From positions 1 to 31,051 of the IMG/VR virus record IMGVR_UViG_3300025716_000049: 31,051 bases of DNA; one strand, 5' to 3'. The notes under the pieces were generated by a model. That model was not told the origin of the DNA, searched no databases, and saw nothing but the letters and a program-made list of their open reading frames with translations. The stretch's first letter is position 1. Each line of letters begins with the position of its first letter. The stretch comes from a virus. The position numbers and the translations under genes are program-made. This document shows, in pieces, positions 12,288-20,358 of this stretch.

Positions 12288-12745
12288 ACCCACTTATAAA
12301 TTATCACTACACTCTACCCTTCAAAGAAGTCAACTCATTCTTATTCTTACCTTACGGTGTAGACGAGACTTGCTATAAAGACAGGATTCTACCACAAATA
12401 CCAAGAATAGTTGATACCTTAAATAAGTTCAGGGAGTCAAGGCAGGCAGCAATATCAGTCAATAACAATATAAACAACTCCTGTATGATGGGACTAGGAT
12501 TTCAAATAGTAAAGAATAAATTGATTGTTTGTGTTACAATGCGAAGTCAATGTAAGACGAATGGTAGACCAAGTGACACAGTTATGATTCAATACATATC
12601 AACATTAGTAATGAAAGCATTAGGATTGAAACAATATAAGGTGTATGTAACTGTATGGAACTATCATAATAATGTAGAACTTACAAAAGAGAATGATAGT
12701 AATGAAGAAGTACAAAGGAATATTAAGTTGTTAGTGAGTTCTTAG
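12284..12745 (+). CDS. Short thymidylate-synthase-like protein, possible dCMP-type specificity
   Basis: A 153-aa protein aligns by eye with the catalytic half of thymidylate synthase. Ser52-Arg53 (SRQAAI) fit the SRR element; Cys67 (NNSCMMGLGFQIV) fits the catalytic cysteine; MRSQCKTNGRPSD (86-98) aligns without gaps with the E. coli TS stretch QRSCDVFLGLPFN; and WNYHNNVEL (125 onward) fits the HLYSNH element. In that alignment the dUMP-recognising Asn (E. coli N177) is Asp98, the residue found in T4 dCMP hydroxymethylase, and the folate-side Asp169 is not conserved. The protein lacks about 100 residues of a full TS. It may act on dCMP, or be a structural relative without activity. It follows the lipoprotein gene with a 4-bp overlap. 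Confidence 0.6.
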   Translation: MNPLINYHYTLPFKEVNSFLFLPYGVDETCYKDRILPQIPRIVDTLNKFRESRQAAISVNNNINNSCMMGLGFQIVKNKLIVCVTMRSQCKTNGRPSDTVMIQYISTLVMKALGLKQYKVYVTVWNYHNNVELTKENDSNEEVQRNIKLLVSS

Positions 12746-13046
12746 ATATGAACTCTTTAAGATTAAAGGGACTCCAAACGGGTCTCTTTTTTTGTGCAGT
12801 AATGCGACTGTGACACTCTTTACATAACGACATTAAGTTGTCGTAATTGAGTGCGTTCTCAATTGTAGGCACGTCTGATATGTCGATGATGTGATGACAT
12901 TCTGTTGCAGGTTTTAGTATATCCTTCTTCAAACAATATTCACATAAAGGTTGCGACCCTATCTTTATATGTCTTAAAGTTCTCCATTCTTTAGAACGAT
13001 AGAAGAGTTGACGATCATCGTATTGGTTGAGGTTAAGTAGTCGCAT
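12723..13046 (-). CDS. HNH endonuclease
   Basis: This 107-aa protein has the full HNH zinc layout: Cys35-x2-Cys38, the catalytic His pair in ECHHIIDISD (His51-His52), Asn70 in YDNLMSLC, and Cys75-x2-Cys78-His79. The front part FYRSKEWRTLR is typical of phage HNH proteins located next to terminases, which take part in DNA packaging cleavage with the large terminase. Unusually it is on the opposite strand to the terminase genes, divergent from them. It has its own GAATATATA box (13065-13073, minus strand) and its last codons overlap the TS-like gene by 23 bp. A homing-type role is the alternative. Confidence 0.88.
   Translation of the reverse strand: MRLLNLNQYDDRQLFYRSKEWRTLRHIKIGSQPLCEYCLKKDILKPATECHHIIDISDVPTIENALNYDNLMSLCKECHSRITAQKKRPVWSPFNLKEFISKNSLTT
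12766..12792 (+). terminator. Terminator of the TS-like operon, inside the antisense HNH gene
   Basis: AAAGGGACTC (12766-12775) pairs with GGGTCTCTTT (about 12780-12789, two G-T pairs) and is followed by TTTT. It is encoded in the C-terminal codons of the opposite-strand HNH gene. Confidence 0.6.
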
Positions 13047-13064
13047 TAGTGTATGTCGTTTGTT

Positions 13065-13075
13065 TATATATTCTT
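13065..13075 (-). promoter_or_regulatory. GAATATATA box of the HNH gene (minus strand)
   Basis: Read on the minus strand: AAGAATATATAAACAAAC, with the core at plus 13065-13073, 18 nt before the HNH start codon. It is the only minus-strand copy, and it sits in front of the only leftward gene of the right part, which supports a functional promoter. Confidence 0.5.
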
Positions 13076-13260
13076 AAAAGCTAAGAATGAAACAGGCAAA
13101 TATAATGGGGCTATCTATCGATGTTATCGAACATTAAGCCAAGATATCACCTTAATATTTTCGTTCATCATATAGCATTTTTGGTCACTGAACCCTGAAC
13201 TCCCTGATGTTTAACCCTGTATACACTTGAGACTATTCCTTAATCCTTTCATTTTTTTAA

Positions 13261-13280
13261 TGGATATATACTCTAAATAA
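13261..13280 (+). promoter_or_regulatory. GATATATA box of the terminase operon
   Basis: TGGATATATACTCTAAATAA; core ends 20 nt before the small terminase ATG. It lies at the end of the 244-bp divergent gap, which otherwise shows no gene and could hold the packaging start site. Confidence 0.5.
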
Positions 13281-13290
13281 CCATTCTAAA

Positions 13291-13650
13291 ATGACATTAA
13301 GAGATAAACTGATAGAAGCATTAGGCGCAGATTACACGACTTCTGATGATTTAGCAATCGAACGAATAGAAACTTATTACGAGATATTTAAGCAAACTCA
13401 AAAAGATATTAAGAGTGAGGGTTACAGACGAAGAGTTACCGGACCAGATACTCCTGGGATTAGACCTGCAGGCACTGAAAGATACTTTCTTAATCTTGCA
13501 TTTACGGTAATGGGTGATTGTTCAAAACAAATACGTGCAGACCTTGAACTTTTAGGACTTTCTAAGAAAGGTAAGAAACTTGAAGTCACAACTAAGATTG
13601 ATACAGGCCTTTCACTCCTTGAACAAATGAATCAAATCAAAGATGAATAA
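13291..13650 (+). CDS. terS: Terminase small subunit, P27 family-like
   Basis: DNA-recognition subunit of the packaging motor. The protein is 119 aa, all helical. It shows the layout of P27-type small terminases: an N-terminal helical region, the extended basic stretch RRRVTGPDTPGIRPAGTERYFLN, a helix, and the closing LELLGLSKKGKK, equivalent to the LGLSP-type end of the family. The gene overlaps the large terminase start by 8 bp (13643), as is usual for this pair. It is the first gene of the structural block. Confidence 0.82.
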   Translation: MTLRDKLIEALGADYTTSDDLAIERIETYYEIFKQTQKDIKSEGYRRRVTGPDTPGIRPAGTERYFLNLAFTVMGDCSKQIRADLELLGLSKKGKKLEVTTKIDTGLSLLEQMNQIKDE

Positions 13651-15370
13651 GGAATCAGAAGATATTTATAAATATGTTTTTGATTGTTGGCAGAAAGTCT
13701 ATGAATATAGAGACGGTATTGAGAATGACTCAATAATAGTTAATGATTATATTAAAAGTGTAGTTAAGTGGTTCAAAGATACTCCTGAATATGAGATCAA
13801 GACCAAAAAAGTAGACCGTATATTTAGATTTCTGTCATTAGTTAACATTGCGTATGATGATAAGGGATATCAACAACTTGAGTTACTTCCTTGGCAAGCA
13901 TATCTAGTTGCAATGATATTCGGAATGTATATCAGAGGCACGAACAAACGAAGATTTTCTGAATCATTTACGTATATGGGAAGAGGAAATGGCAAAACTA
14001 CACTAGGTGTTGCACTTTCTTTATATTTCCTTTTGGGATATAAACAAATAAGTCCTCAATCAATAATTATAAGCACAGTTGAAAATAGAGCAAAAGTAAT
14101 TCAGGATTTACATAAAACTGTTATGCACAGTCCTGAACTTCATCAATTCTTACATTTCAATAATGGTGCAGTAATGTTGAACTCTTATGATTCCAATATC
14201 AAAAGAGGTGAAAGACCAATAAAGTTTGTTAATGATGTGGGTGGAATTAAAGTAGTTCCTAATGATGATAAGAAAATAGACGGACTTGAATTAGTGCTCG
14301 CATTCATAGATGAGATACACTTGTTAAAAGATGAAATGGTTTTCCGTAATGCTCAGAAAAGTGCCGCCAAAAGAAAAGACTCATTAGTAATGTTAATAAG
14401 TACGGCAGGTTTTAAGACAGATGGATTTTGTGTTGACTTAGTTGATAGAGCGAAGAAAGTTGCAATGGGTGAGATTAAAGATGATAAGTTTTTGCCATTC
14501 CTGTTTTGTCTCGATAAACGAGATGACCCTGAAGATATAAGTAATAATATCCTATGGCATAAATGTAATCCATCTCTAGGGCACACGAAGCCATTAAAAC
14601 GTATGGAAGATTTTTACAATGATGCTCAATTCTCGCCAAAGGCAAAGGCAGACTTCAAAACAAAAGACTTGAATATATTCATTGATTATAATGAAGAAGA
14701 AGTATTAAGTGTTGAACATCGTATTAGAGCGGGACAAAAAGTTGATTTAGAAAAATGGTTGGGACAAGATTGTTATTTAGGATTAGACTTAAGTAAAACA
14801 AATGACTTATCAAGTTTGGTATGTCTATTTCATACTGAAGAAGATGATAAGTGGGAAGCATATCCTTACTATTGGATTGGAAATGAATCAAAGTTCTTAA
14901 CACGTAAAGGTGGAGAGAACTTAACTAAATGGATTAAGGACGGACATATTACACGATGTAATGATGCTTACATAGATTATAAACTTATTGCTGATAGAAT
15001 TAAGGAATTATCAGATAAATATAACATAGTTGGTATTGGTTATGACCCTTATGGATGGAACGAATTCAGACGATATATTGAAGATGTTAATTGTGGTGAA
15101 CATTATAAGGTTAATCAGTGGACAAAATATATGGCAGAACCTTTAAGTAAGATACTTGTAGCCATAATTTCAGACAAACTTATTTATAGCGACAACCCAG
15201 TTATGACTTGGAACTGGAAAAATGCAAGAATACGAAGTGCAGATGCTAATGGTAATCTTAAGATATTCAGAAATGAAAGTAGAGATAGTCAAGACGGTGC
15301 AATTGCACTAAACAATGCTATGGCCCTATTTTTCCATAAAAATTATGACCCGAATATACAAGCGTTCTAA
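13643..15370 (+). CDS. terL: Terminase large subunit
   Basis: ATPase and nuclease that pumps DNA into the prohead. Walker A is MGRGNGKTT with Gly113 to Lys118; Walker B is VLAFIDEIH with Asp223-Glu224; the coupling region VMLISTAGF follows near 250. The C-terminal RNase H-like nuclease starts at CYLGLDLSKTNDLSS (Asp382) and ends with DSQDGAIALNNAM, where the last acidic residue is supplied. Length 575 aa is normal for the HK97-type Terminase_1 family. Translation is probably coupled to the small subunit. Confidence 0.96.
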   Translation: MNKESEDIYKYVFDCWQKVYEYRDGIENDSIIVNDYIKSVVKWFKDTPEYEIKTKKVDRIFRFLSLVNIAYDDKGYQQLELLPWQAYLVAMIFGMYIRGTNKRRFSESFTYMGRGNGKTTLGVALSLYFLLGYKQISPQSIIISTVENRAKVIQDLHKTVMHSPELHQFLHFNNGAVMLNSYDSNIKRGERPIKFVNDVGGIKVVPNDDKKIDGLELVLAFIDEIHLLKDEMVFRNAQKSAAKRKDSLVMLISTAGFKTDGFCVDLVDRAKKVAMGEIKDDKFLPFLFCLDKRDDPEDISNNILWHKCNPSLGHTKPLKRMEDFYNDAQFSPKAKADFKTKDLNIFIDYNEEEVLSVEHRIRAGQKVDLEKWLGQDCYLGLDLSKTNDLSSLVCLFHTEEDDKWEAYPYYWIGNESKFLTRKGGENLTKWIKDGHITRCNDAYIDYKLIADRIKELSDKYNIVGIGYDPYGWNEFRRYIEDVNCGEHYKVNQWTKYMAEPLSKILVAIISDKLIYSDNPVMTWNWKNARIRSADANGNLKIFRNESRDSQDGAIALNNAMALFFHKNYDPNIQAF

Positions 15371-15375
15371 AAAGC

Positions 15376-15404
15376 TTGAATATATAGATATATAAGTAAA
15401 ATAA
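15376..15404 (+). promoter_or_regulatory. GAATATATA box before the portal gene
   Basis: Core at 15378-15386, 27 nt before the portal ATG at 15414, followed by AAGTAAAATAAAC. Confidence 0.5.
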
Positions 15405-15413
15405 ACTTTAAAT

Positions 15414-16688
15414 ATGAGCTTTTCAGATAATGTAAAGAGATGGTTCAATCCATCATTCCAACCTACAATGTATTACGTGGGATATACACAAATGTCAAAC
15501 GGACCTTTGAATGTATTTCCAACTACATATACGTGCAATACTGCAATAGAAATATGTTCAACTATAATCGCAAATACTGTTGCAAGTATTCCAATTGGTT
15601 TATATAATGATGTAAATGATGGATTTGATGAAGTAGTTAAGAGTGACCCTCGTTATCATATGTTACATCATAATCCAAATGGATATACAAATAGATATAC
15701 GTTTTGGCATACAATGGAAAAGGTGAAGCAAACAGAAGGTGAATCATTTGCTATTATACATAAAGATCCTGAAACAGGTGCAATAGAGTTAGAATTTGTT
15801 CCATCTACATTAGTTGTTGGATTGCCTTTTTTTGAAAATGGTTATCTTAAGTACAGATTTGCAACTAATGGAGCTAAATCAATATTTGATTCAAGTGAAA
15901 TTATACACTTTAAGAGAGATACATATAATGGAATTACTGCTTTAAAACCTTATAATGTATTAAGTGAAGAAATTAAAAGAATGTATTTAGCCAATAAGAC
16001 TATTACAAACTATTATGAGAATGATGCTAAGACTACAAAATATCTTAAAACAACTGTTACATCTGGTGATGTTGCAAAACTTGAAGATGCTGCTAATAAA
16101 TTTAGAAAAGAAGCAGGAGGAACACATATAGACTCAAATAAAACTCGAGTTACGGGTAATTTCGACCAAATAGTTGCATTTCCAAGATTGCCTGGAAATA
16201 GTGAAATACAGGAATTGACAAATGACCAAAATGATGCTCTTTATTTAGCAACTATTGAAAAGGCGACATTAAATATAGCAGCATATTATCAAATTCCACC
16301 TCATTATTTGAATATAATGCAGGCACAAAAGAATTCTAATATTCAATCACTTCAACTCGATTTCAAATCAAGTACTATATCACATACATTAAATTCAAAT
16401 AGACAAGAGTTAGAAATGAAATTTTTAACAACTGATGAAATAGATAATGGAATGAGCATTAAATATAACACCAATGCAATTTTGGAATTATCAACTGAAG
16501 AAAGAATGAGAAGATATGAAGCATTGCAAAAAACTGCAGGAATGACAATGAATGAAGTTAGAGAGATTGAAAATATGTCATTTATTGAAGGTGGCGATTC
16601 TCATTATTTATTCAATCAGATGACAACAATGGAAAGTTTGAACAGTGGACCAAATACTCAGGACGCAAGTACTGGTGTAAAACTTTAA
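15414..16688 (+). CDS. Portal protein, HK97 family
   Basis: Dodecameric vertex protein through which DNA passes. The N-terminus MSFSDNVKRWFNPS, the early helical element CNTAIEICSTIIANTVASIPIGLY, the segment PNGYTNRYTFWHTMEKVKQTEGESFAIIHKD and the C-terminal half with LAAYYQIPPHYL-like text (LNIAAYYQIPPHYLNIMQ, about residue 288) and STISHTLNSNRQELEMKFLT are all typical of the HK97 portal family (PF04860). Length 424 aa is normal. The tail of the protein (GSGP-type, Thr/Ser rich) is probably disordered. It lies between terminase and protease, as expected. Confidence 0.93.
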   Translation: MSFSDNVKRWFNPSFQPTMYYVGYTQMSNGPLNVFPTTYTCNTAIEICSTIIANTVASIPIGLYNDVNDGFDEVVKSDPRYHMLHHNPNGYTNRYTFWHTMEKVKQTEGESFAIIHKDPETGAIELEFVPSTLVVGLPFFENGYLKYRFATNGAKSIFDSSEIIHFKRDTYNGITALKPYNVLSEEIKRMYLANKTITNYYENDAKTTKYLKTTVTSGDVAKLEDAANKFRKEAGGTHIDSNKTRVTGNFDQIVAFPRLPGNSEIQELTNDQNDALYLATIEKATLNIAAYYQIPPHYLNIMQAQKNSNIQSLQLDFKSSTISHTLNSNRQELEMKFLTTDEIDNGMSIKYNTNAILELSTEERMRRYEALQKTAGMTMNEVREIENMSFIEGGDSHYLFNQMTTMESLNSGPNTQDASTGVKL

Positions 16689-16704
16689 TATATACTAAAA
16701 TAAC
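16684..16704 (+). promoter_or_regulatory. AATATATA box before the protease gene
   Basis: TTTAATATATACTAAAATAAC overlaps the portal stop codon (16686-16688) and ends 18 nt (core) before the protease ATG. Placing a box across a stop codon argues for selection on the motif. Confidence 0.5.
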
Positions 16705-16712
16705 ATCAACTA

Positions 16713-17408
16713 ATGGAAAAAGAAATTAGATATTTCAATGTCGCTGATGGCATTGATTGCAGATCAATTGAAGAAGATAACAAACGTTATATCACTGGTT
16801 ATGCTGCTTTATTTAATCAAGAAAGCAGATTGCTTACTGAAAAAGGAAAAACTTTCAATGAAGTGCTTACAAGAACTGCATTCGATGAAGTTCTTAACTC
16901 ACCCAACCTTGATGTTATTTACAATTACAATCATAATAATGAAAAACTTGTTGCAAGAACTTCAAGTGGTTCATTAAAATTAAGTGTAGATGATAAAGGG
17001 TTAATGTTCAGGGCAGAAGTTCCTAACGTTTCATATGCTAATGACTTATATGTATTGGTTCAAAGGGGTGATTTATCAGCAAATTCATTCGCTTTTAATA
17101 TTGGAAATGATGGACAAAAATGGGAAAAAAGAACTGACGGTACATTCCTTAGAACTGTTTCTAAACTTAATGGTCTCTATGATGTAAGTACCGTTAATCA
17201 TCCTGCATATCCAAACACATCTGTTGCTGCACGTTCAATTGATGAAATTGAAAAAAAGGAAGCAGAAATTACTGCAGAAGAAACAAGAAAAGCAGAAGAA
17301 CTCAAAAAGATTGAGGAAACTGAACAATCTGTTAAGACTCGTAAGAAACTTAATGAAGACTTTATAACAAGAATCTATTTGAAGAGAAATTGGGAAAGAA
17401 AAAAGTAA
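16713..17408 (+). CDS. Prohead maturation protease (S78 / HK97 gp4-like)
   Basis: It cleaves the capsid N-terminal delta domain during head maturation. RYITGYAALFNQES opens the fold; His74 in YNYNHNNEKLVAR and Ser125 in GDLSANSFAF are the expected catalytic pair, and the spacing of about 50 residues is normal for U35/S78 proteases. After residue 185 the protein is a charged coiled-coil tail (EKKEAEITAEETRKAEELKKIEETEQS) that may act as internal scaffold. Length is 231 aa. Directly followed by the capsid gene. Confidence 0.93.
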   Translation: MEKEIRYFNVADGIDCRSIEEDNKRYITGYAALFNQESRLLTEKGKTFNEVLTRTAFDEVLNSPNLDVIYNYNHNNEKLVARTSSGSLKLSVDDKGLMFRAEVPNVSYANDLYVLVQRGDLSANSFAFNIGNDGQKWEKRTDGTFLRTVSKLNGLYDVSTVNHPAYPNTSVAARSIDEIEKKEAEITAEETRKAEELKKIEETEQSVKTRKKLNEDFITRIYLKRNWERKK

Positions 17409-17423
17409 AATTCCGAATTTTCA

Positions 17424-17451
17424 ATGATATATATACTAACATATAATAAAC
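17424..17451 (+). promoter_or_regulatory. GATATATATA box before the capsid gene
   Basis: Core at 17426-17435, 41 nt before the capsid ATG, with ACTAACATATAATAAAC after it. The capsid gene has both this box and a strong terminator after it, so it can be made as a separate abundant mRNA. Confidence 0.45.
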
Positions 17452-17476
17452 TAAACTTAAAATAATCAAATCAAAT

Positions 17477-18556
17477 ATGAAATTAAATGAACTTATAGAA
17501 AAACGTACTGGAATTACATCTCAGATTGACGCTATTTTAGCAGTTGATATGACTGATGAAACCAGAACTCAAGTTACAAATCTTGAAAAAGAATATACTA
17601 AACTTGGTGCTGACATTGAAACAGCAAAAAGACAAGCAGAAAGATCAAAATCTGTTGATGTACCTGCAGTTGAAGCAAGAAACGAAACTAAAACATTAGG
17701 AGTTTCTTTCAGAGATTTCCTTAACGAAGCAGTAAATGGTAGAGGTAAACTCGAATTCCGCGCAAACCCAATAATGACAACTTCAAACACGGATGTTATC
17801 AACAAAACAGTTGCTAATTCTGTAGATATTGTTTTAGCACCCGGTGAAGCATTCCTTCATTCTTTAGGAGTAACATTCTACCCAGGATTAAATGGTAACT
17901 TTGTAGTTCCTTCAATGGCAGAAGATATGGCAATTTTCCCAGGAGAAACCTTTAGAGCAGACGCTTCAATGAACGTTGAAGATTTGTTACTTGCAGCAAG
18001 ACGTCTTACACATACTCAAACAATAACGACTGAAACATTGGTTCAAACTAACCCAGCAATTTACAATGGTATCTATCAGAACCTTGTTGATGGACTTTGG
18101 AATGCAGTTGTAAAAGATGTTTTTGCTAACATTCTTACTGATGCAGCAACTCAAATCGTTACAACTGGCGCTCCTTTAACATTTGCAGATATTGTAAATG
18201 CAGAAGCATCATTAGGTGGATTGAGTATTCGTCCAGCATCTTACGTAACATCTCCTTCAATTAAAGGTTACTTAAAGAGAACTATTGCTTTAGGAACAAC
18301 TACAGGACCCGCAATTTGGGTTGGTAATGAACTTAATGGTTATCCTTCATTTTCCGCACCACAATTAGCAGCCAACAAAATTATCTTTGGAGACTTTTCT
18401 AGAGTAGCAGTTGGAACTTGGGGCGGAATAGAAGTAATAGTTGATTATCTCACAAAAGCACCAGAAGGTGAAATCGTATTAACAGCACGTATGATGGTTG
18501 ATGACGGTGTTACAAACAAAAGAGCTTTTGCAATCAGAGACGGTAGCATAGCATAA
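17477..18556 (+). CDS. Major capsid protein, HK97 fold
   Basis: The main shell protein. Residues 1-65 form a charged coiled coil (NELIEKRTGITSQIDAILAVD...LEKEYTKLGADIETAKRQ), the delta domain that serves as scaffold and is removed by the protease. The HK97 core follows from about residue 80: FRDFLNEAVNG, the N-arm, LHSLGVTFYPGLNGNFVVPSM, then WNAVVKDVFANIL (spine helix), SYVTSPSIKGYLKRT and FGDFSRVAVGTWGGIEVIVD near the end, all usual for Phage_capsid (PF05065). Length 359 aa. The codon use is somewhat richer in C-ending codons than neighbours, as expected for high expression. Confidence 0.95.
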   Translation: MKLNELIEKRTGITSQIDAILAVDMTDETRTQVTNLEKEYTKLGADIETAKRQAERSKSVDVPAVEARNETKTLGVSFRDFLNEAVNGRGKLEFRANPIMTTSNTDVINKTVANSVDIVLAPGEAFLHSLGVTFYPGLNGNFVVPSMAEDMAIFPGETFRADASMNVEDLLLAARRLTHTQTITTETLVQTNPAIYNGIYQNLVDGLWNAVVKDVFANILTDAATQIVTTGAPLTFADIVNAEASLGGLSIRPASYVTSPSIKGYLKRTIALGTTTGPAIWVGNELNGYPSFSAPQLAANKIIFGDFSRVAVGTWGGIEVIVDYLTKAPEGEIVLTARMMVDDGVTNKRAFAIRDGSIA

Positions 18557-18580
18557 TTTTAGTCAATTAAAATATTCTGA

Positions 18581-18610
18581 AAAGAGAGAGTTAAAGCTCT
18601 CTCTTTTTTT
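18581..18610 (+). terminator. Strong terminator after the capsid gene
   Basis: AAAGAGAGAG (18581-18590), loop TTAAAG, CTCTCTCTTT (18597-18606), then further T residues. Perfect 10-bp stem. Confidence 0.88.
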
Positions 18611-18630
18611 ATGAATATATACTAAAATAA
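18611..18630 (+). promoter_or_regulatory. Type copy of the GAATATATA single-box promoter candidate
   Basis: ATGAATATATACTAAAATAA directly follows the capsid terminator and precedes the connector ATG by 18 nt (core end to start), so a promoter is needed at this place. Thirteen similar copies lie before other genes from 8.8 kb rightward. There is no -35-like TTTG at a fixed distance; the single AT box recalls phage T4 late promoters (TATAAATA). Confidence 0.55.
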
Positions 18631-18639
18631 TTCATTCAA

Positions 18640-19155
18640 ATGTATATAACAAAAACAAAAATATCATACCCAGTTACATTAGCAAGTGATGAAGCACTTA
18701 TAAAAAGAACGTTTTCATTATTTTTAAATGAAAATGATGATAACGATTATATCGATTCTTTATTAATATCTGCAACAAGAGATAGAGAAGGATTTATAAA
18801 TCAGGACATTGCATATACAAGTAACATTATTACTCTTAAAGATTTTACTGGAAGTGAATTAGTTATCCCTCAAGGTAATTATAATTCAATCACAAGTATA
18901 TTAAATAATGATTCCAGTACTTTAGTAACAGCATATACAACTACAAAGAGTTATGATAATGTTATTATTTCATTTGACCCTACTTTAGATACAGATTTAT
19001 TGGCTATTAACTTTACTACAGGTTGGAATAACAATAGTGATGTTCCACAACCTATTAAACAAGCAATCATATTTAAGGCTTTGGGAATGTATGATAAAAC
19101 AGACATATATGATGATATATGTGATAGTTTATGCCAACAATACAAATTACTTTAA
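18640..19155 (+). CDS. Head-tail connector / DNA packaging adaptor (gp6/gp15-like)
   Basis: This adaptor ring sits under the portal. The 171-aa protein begins with a strand (YITKTKISYPVTLASDEALIKRTFSL) and helices of the pattern LLISATRDREGFINQDIAYTSN, has a beta-rich middle, and closes with DVPQPIKQAIIFKALGMYDKTDIY, where P-x-x-I-K-x-A-I-x-x-x-x-x-x-Y is the common end of gp6-like connectors. The position right after the capsid gene is diagnostic. The C-terminal end overlaps the next gene region closely. Confidence 0.82.
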   Translation: MYITKTKISYPVTLASDEALIKRTFSLFLNENDDNDYIDSLLISATRDREGFINQDIAYTSNIITLKDFTGSELVIPQGNYNSITSILNNDSSTLVTAYTTTKSYDNVIISFDPTLDTDLLAINFTTGWNNNSDVPQPIKQAIIFKALGMYDKTDIYDDICDSLCQQYKLL

Positions 19156-19159
19156 TGAA

Positions 19160-19486
19160 ATGCTTAAATATCCATTAAATAAACGAATTAGTATTTATCA
19201 GGGTGTTTCAGATATCACCTCGATGCTTTCAGAGAAACTTAGATATGTGGAATATTGTAACATATTTGCCGGTGTTTATGTTCGCTCAGGTGTATCGACA
19301 ATTAATATAGGTGAACAATACCTGTATACAACTGAATTCACTATTAGATGGACACTTGATACAAAAATAATTGATAATACATTTAGAATTTTGTATGATG
19401 AAAAATGGTATAACATAATTGAAGTGATTGAAACAGAACCACGCCATATACTAAAGATAATTGCGAATCATTATGGAAACAATTAA
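19160..19486 (+). CDS. Head-closure / head-tail joining protein
   Basis: The frame is open from an ATG at 19037, but that would overlap the connector by 120 bp; the ATG at 19160, 5 bp after the connector stop, gives a 108-aa product MLKYPLNKRISIYQGVSD... that fits the SPP1 gp16 / Phage_H_T_join class: short beta barrel with ISIYQ at the start, YTTEFTIRWTLDTKIID in the middle and KWYNIIEVIETEPRHILKIIANHYG at the end, where the pattern WYNI..V....R....I is conserved. It seals the head after packaging. Confidence 0.78.
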   Translation: MLKYPLNKRISIYQGVSDITSMLSEKLRYVEYCNIFAGVYVRSGVSTINIGEQYLYTTEFTIRWTLDTKIIDNTFRILYDEKWYNIIEVIETEPRHILKIIANHYGNN

Positions 19487-19967
19487 ATATGAAGTTGAAG
19501 GTCTTAAAGAAACACTGGAAATGATAGATGTTTTACCTGCAGAAATTGAAAAGAAAGTAATTGTTTCAGTTTTAGGGTCAAATGCAAACACATACATTGT
19601 TAAACCTATCAAAGTTTTGTATTCAAGTTTTTCATCAGCTGTACAATATAAATATAAAGGTAGATTATATTATCTATATCCTTTAAAAGGAGTACGTACT
19701 ATAATACATAAACACGGATCAATAGGTGTAAAAACGGGATTAGTTGGGAGAGTACCATTTTTAATTAGGTGGGAAGATGCAGGAACAAAAATAAGAACAA
19801 CAAAAAAAGGCGCAAACAGAGGTCAAATTAAAGCAAAAAATCAAATTGAACCTTTAATTGATAGACAAATTGCACCTATGGTAAAAAACATTGAAGAAAA
19901 CTTTTCAAATGATTGCAACAAAATTGTTGAACGTTTAACAAGAAAAATAAATAAAACACTATTATGA
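19473..19967 (+). CDS. HK97 gp10-like tail completion protein
   Basis: The likely start is ATG at 19473 (METIKYEVEGLKETLEMIDVLP), overlapping the joining protein by 14 bp; an in-frame ATG at 19461 adds four residues. The opening pattern [FY]-x-V-x-G-L-x-x-[TL]-L-x-x-[IL] is the hallmark of HK97 gp10-like proteins. The C-terminal half has the amphipathic helices NQIEPLIDRQIAPMVKNIEENFSNDCNKIVERLTRKIN expected of the family. About 164 aa. Next gene overlaps by 4 bp (ATGA). Confidence 0.8.
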   Translation: METIKYEVEGLKETLEMIDVLPAEIEKKVIVSVLGSNANTYIVKPIKVLYSSFSSAVQYKYKGRLYYLYPLKGVRTIIHKHGSIGVKTGLVGRVPFLIRWEDAGTKIRTTKKGANRGQIKAKNQIEPLIDRQIAPMVKNIEENFSNDCNKIVERLTRKINKTLL

Positions 19968-20356
19968 TATTCGATGATATTTTAACGTGTATTACTTCAG
20001 ATGCATCATTAAATACTTTCATTACTGGCGGTATAAGACACATTCATATTGATGATAATGTTCTTAAAACAAACAATACAAAAAATTGGATGGTTTTTGA
20101 TGAAAGTTTAGTATCATCAGAAGGTGATATGAATCATAAAGATTGTGTTCAGCACTATGATTTATCAATTCAAATTTTGTCACCGGACGATATTACAGTT
20201 GATACAATTTCTGATGAATTGTTAAGATATTTTGAAGATTACGACGATAACAAAATAAGAAACATATCTTCAATCGGCGGGGACAAAACCGCTTATGATT
20301 ATGATTATGAATTGTGGTACAAAACATTAAGCTTCGATATTCTTTATGAAAATTAA
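19964..20356 (+). CDS. Tail terminator / tail completion protein (DUF3168-like)
   Basis: A 130-aa protein opening with MIFDDILTCITSDASLNTFITGGI, matching the first helix and loop of gp17-like (DUF3168) tail completion proteins, then IQILSPDDITVDTISDELLRYFEDY and the closing strand YDYDYELWYKTLSFDILYEN. In this family the protein caps the tail tube and fixes its joint with the head. Position between gp10-like and major tail protein agrees. Confidence 0.75.
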   Translation: MIFDDILTCITSDASLNTFITGGIRHIHIDDNVLKTNNTKNWMVFDESLVSSEGDMNHKDCVQHYDLSIQILSPDDITVDTISDELLRYFEDYDDNKIRNISSIGGDKTAYDYDYELWYKTLSFDILYEN

Positions 20357-20358
20357 GA

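Noticed and set aside
12145-12378. 77-aa frame overlapping lipoprotein and TS-like genes
   Set aside because: Different frame inside two better supported genes; low-complexity translation.
13047-13290. tRNA or att site in the HNH/terminase gap
   Set aside because: No cloverleaf or CCA end was found; only a GATATATA box and AT-rich DNA, with small ACCCTG repeats too short to interpret.
18951-19145. Minus-strand frames within the structural genes
   Set aside because: All overlap well supported rightward genes and have no leaders or family signals.
19037-19159. Upstream extension of the head-closure gene
   Set aside because: It would lie completely inside the connector gene; ATG at 19160 gives the family length.
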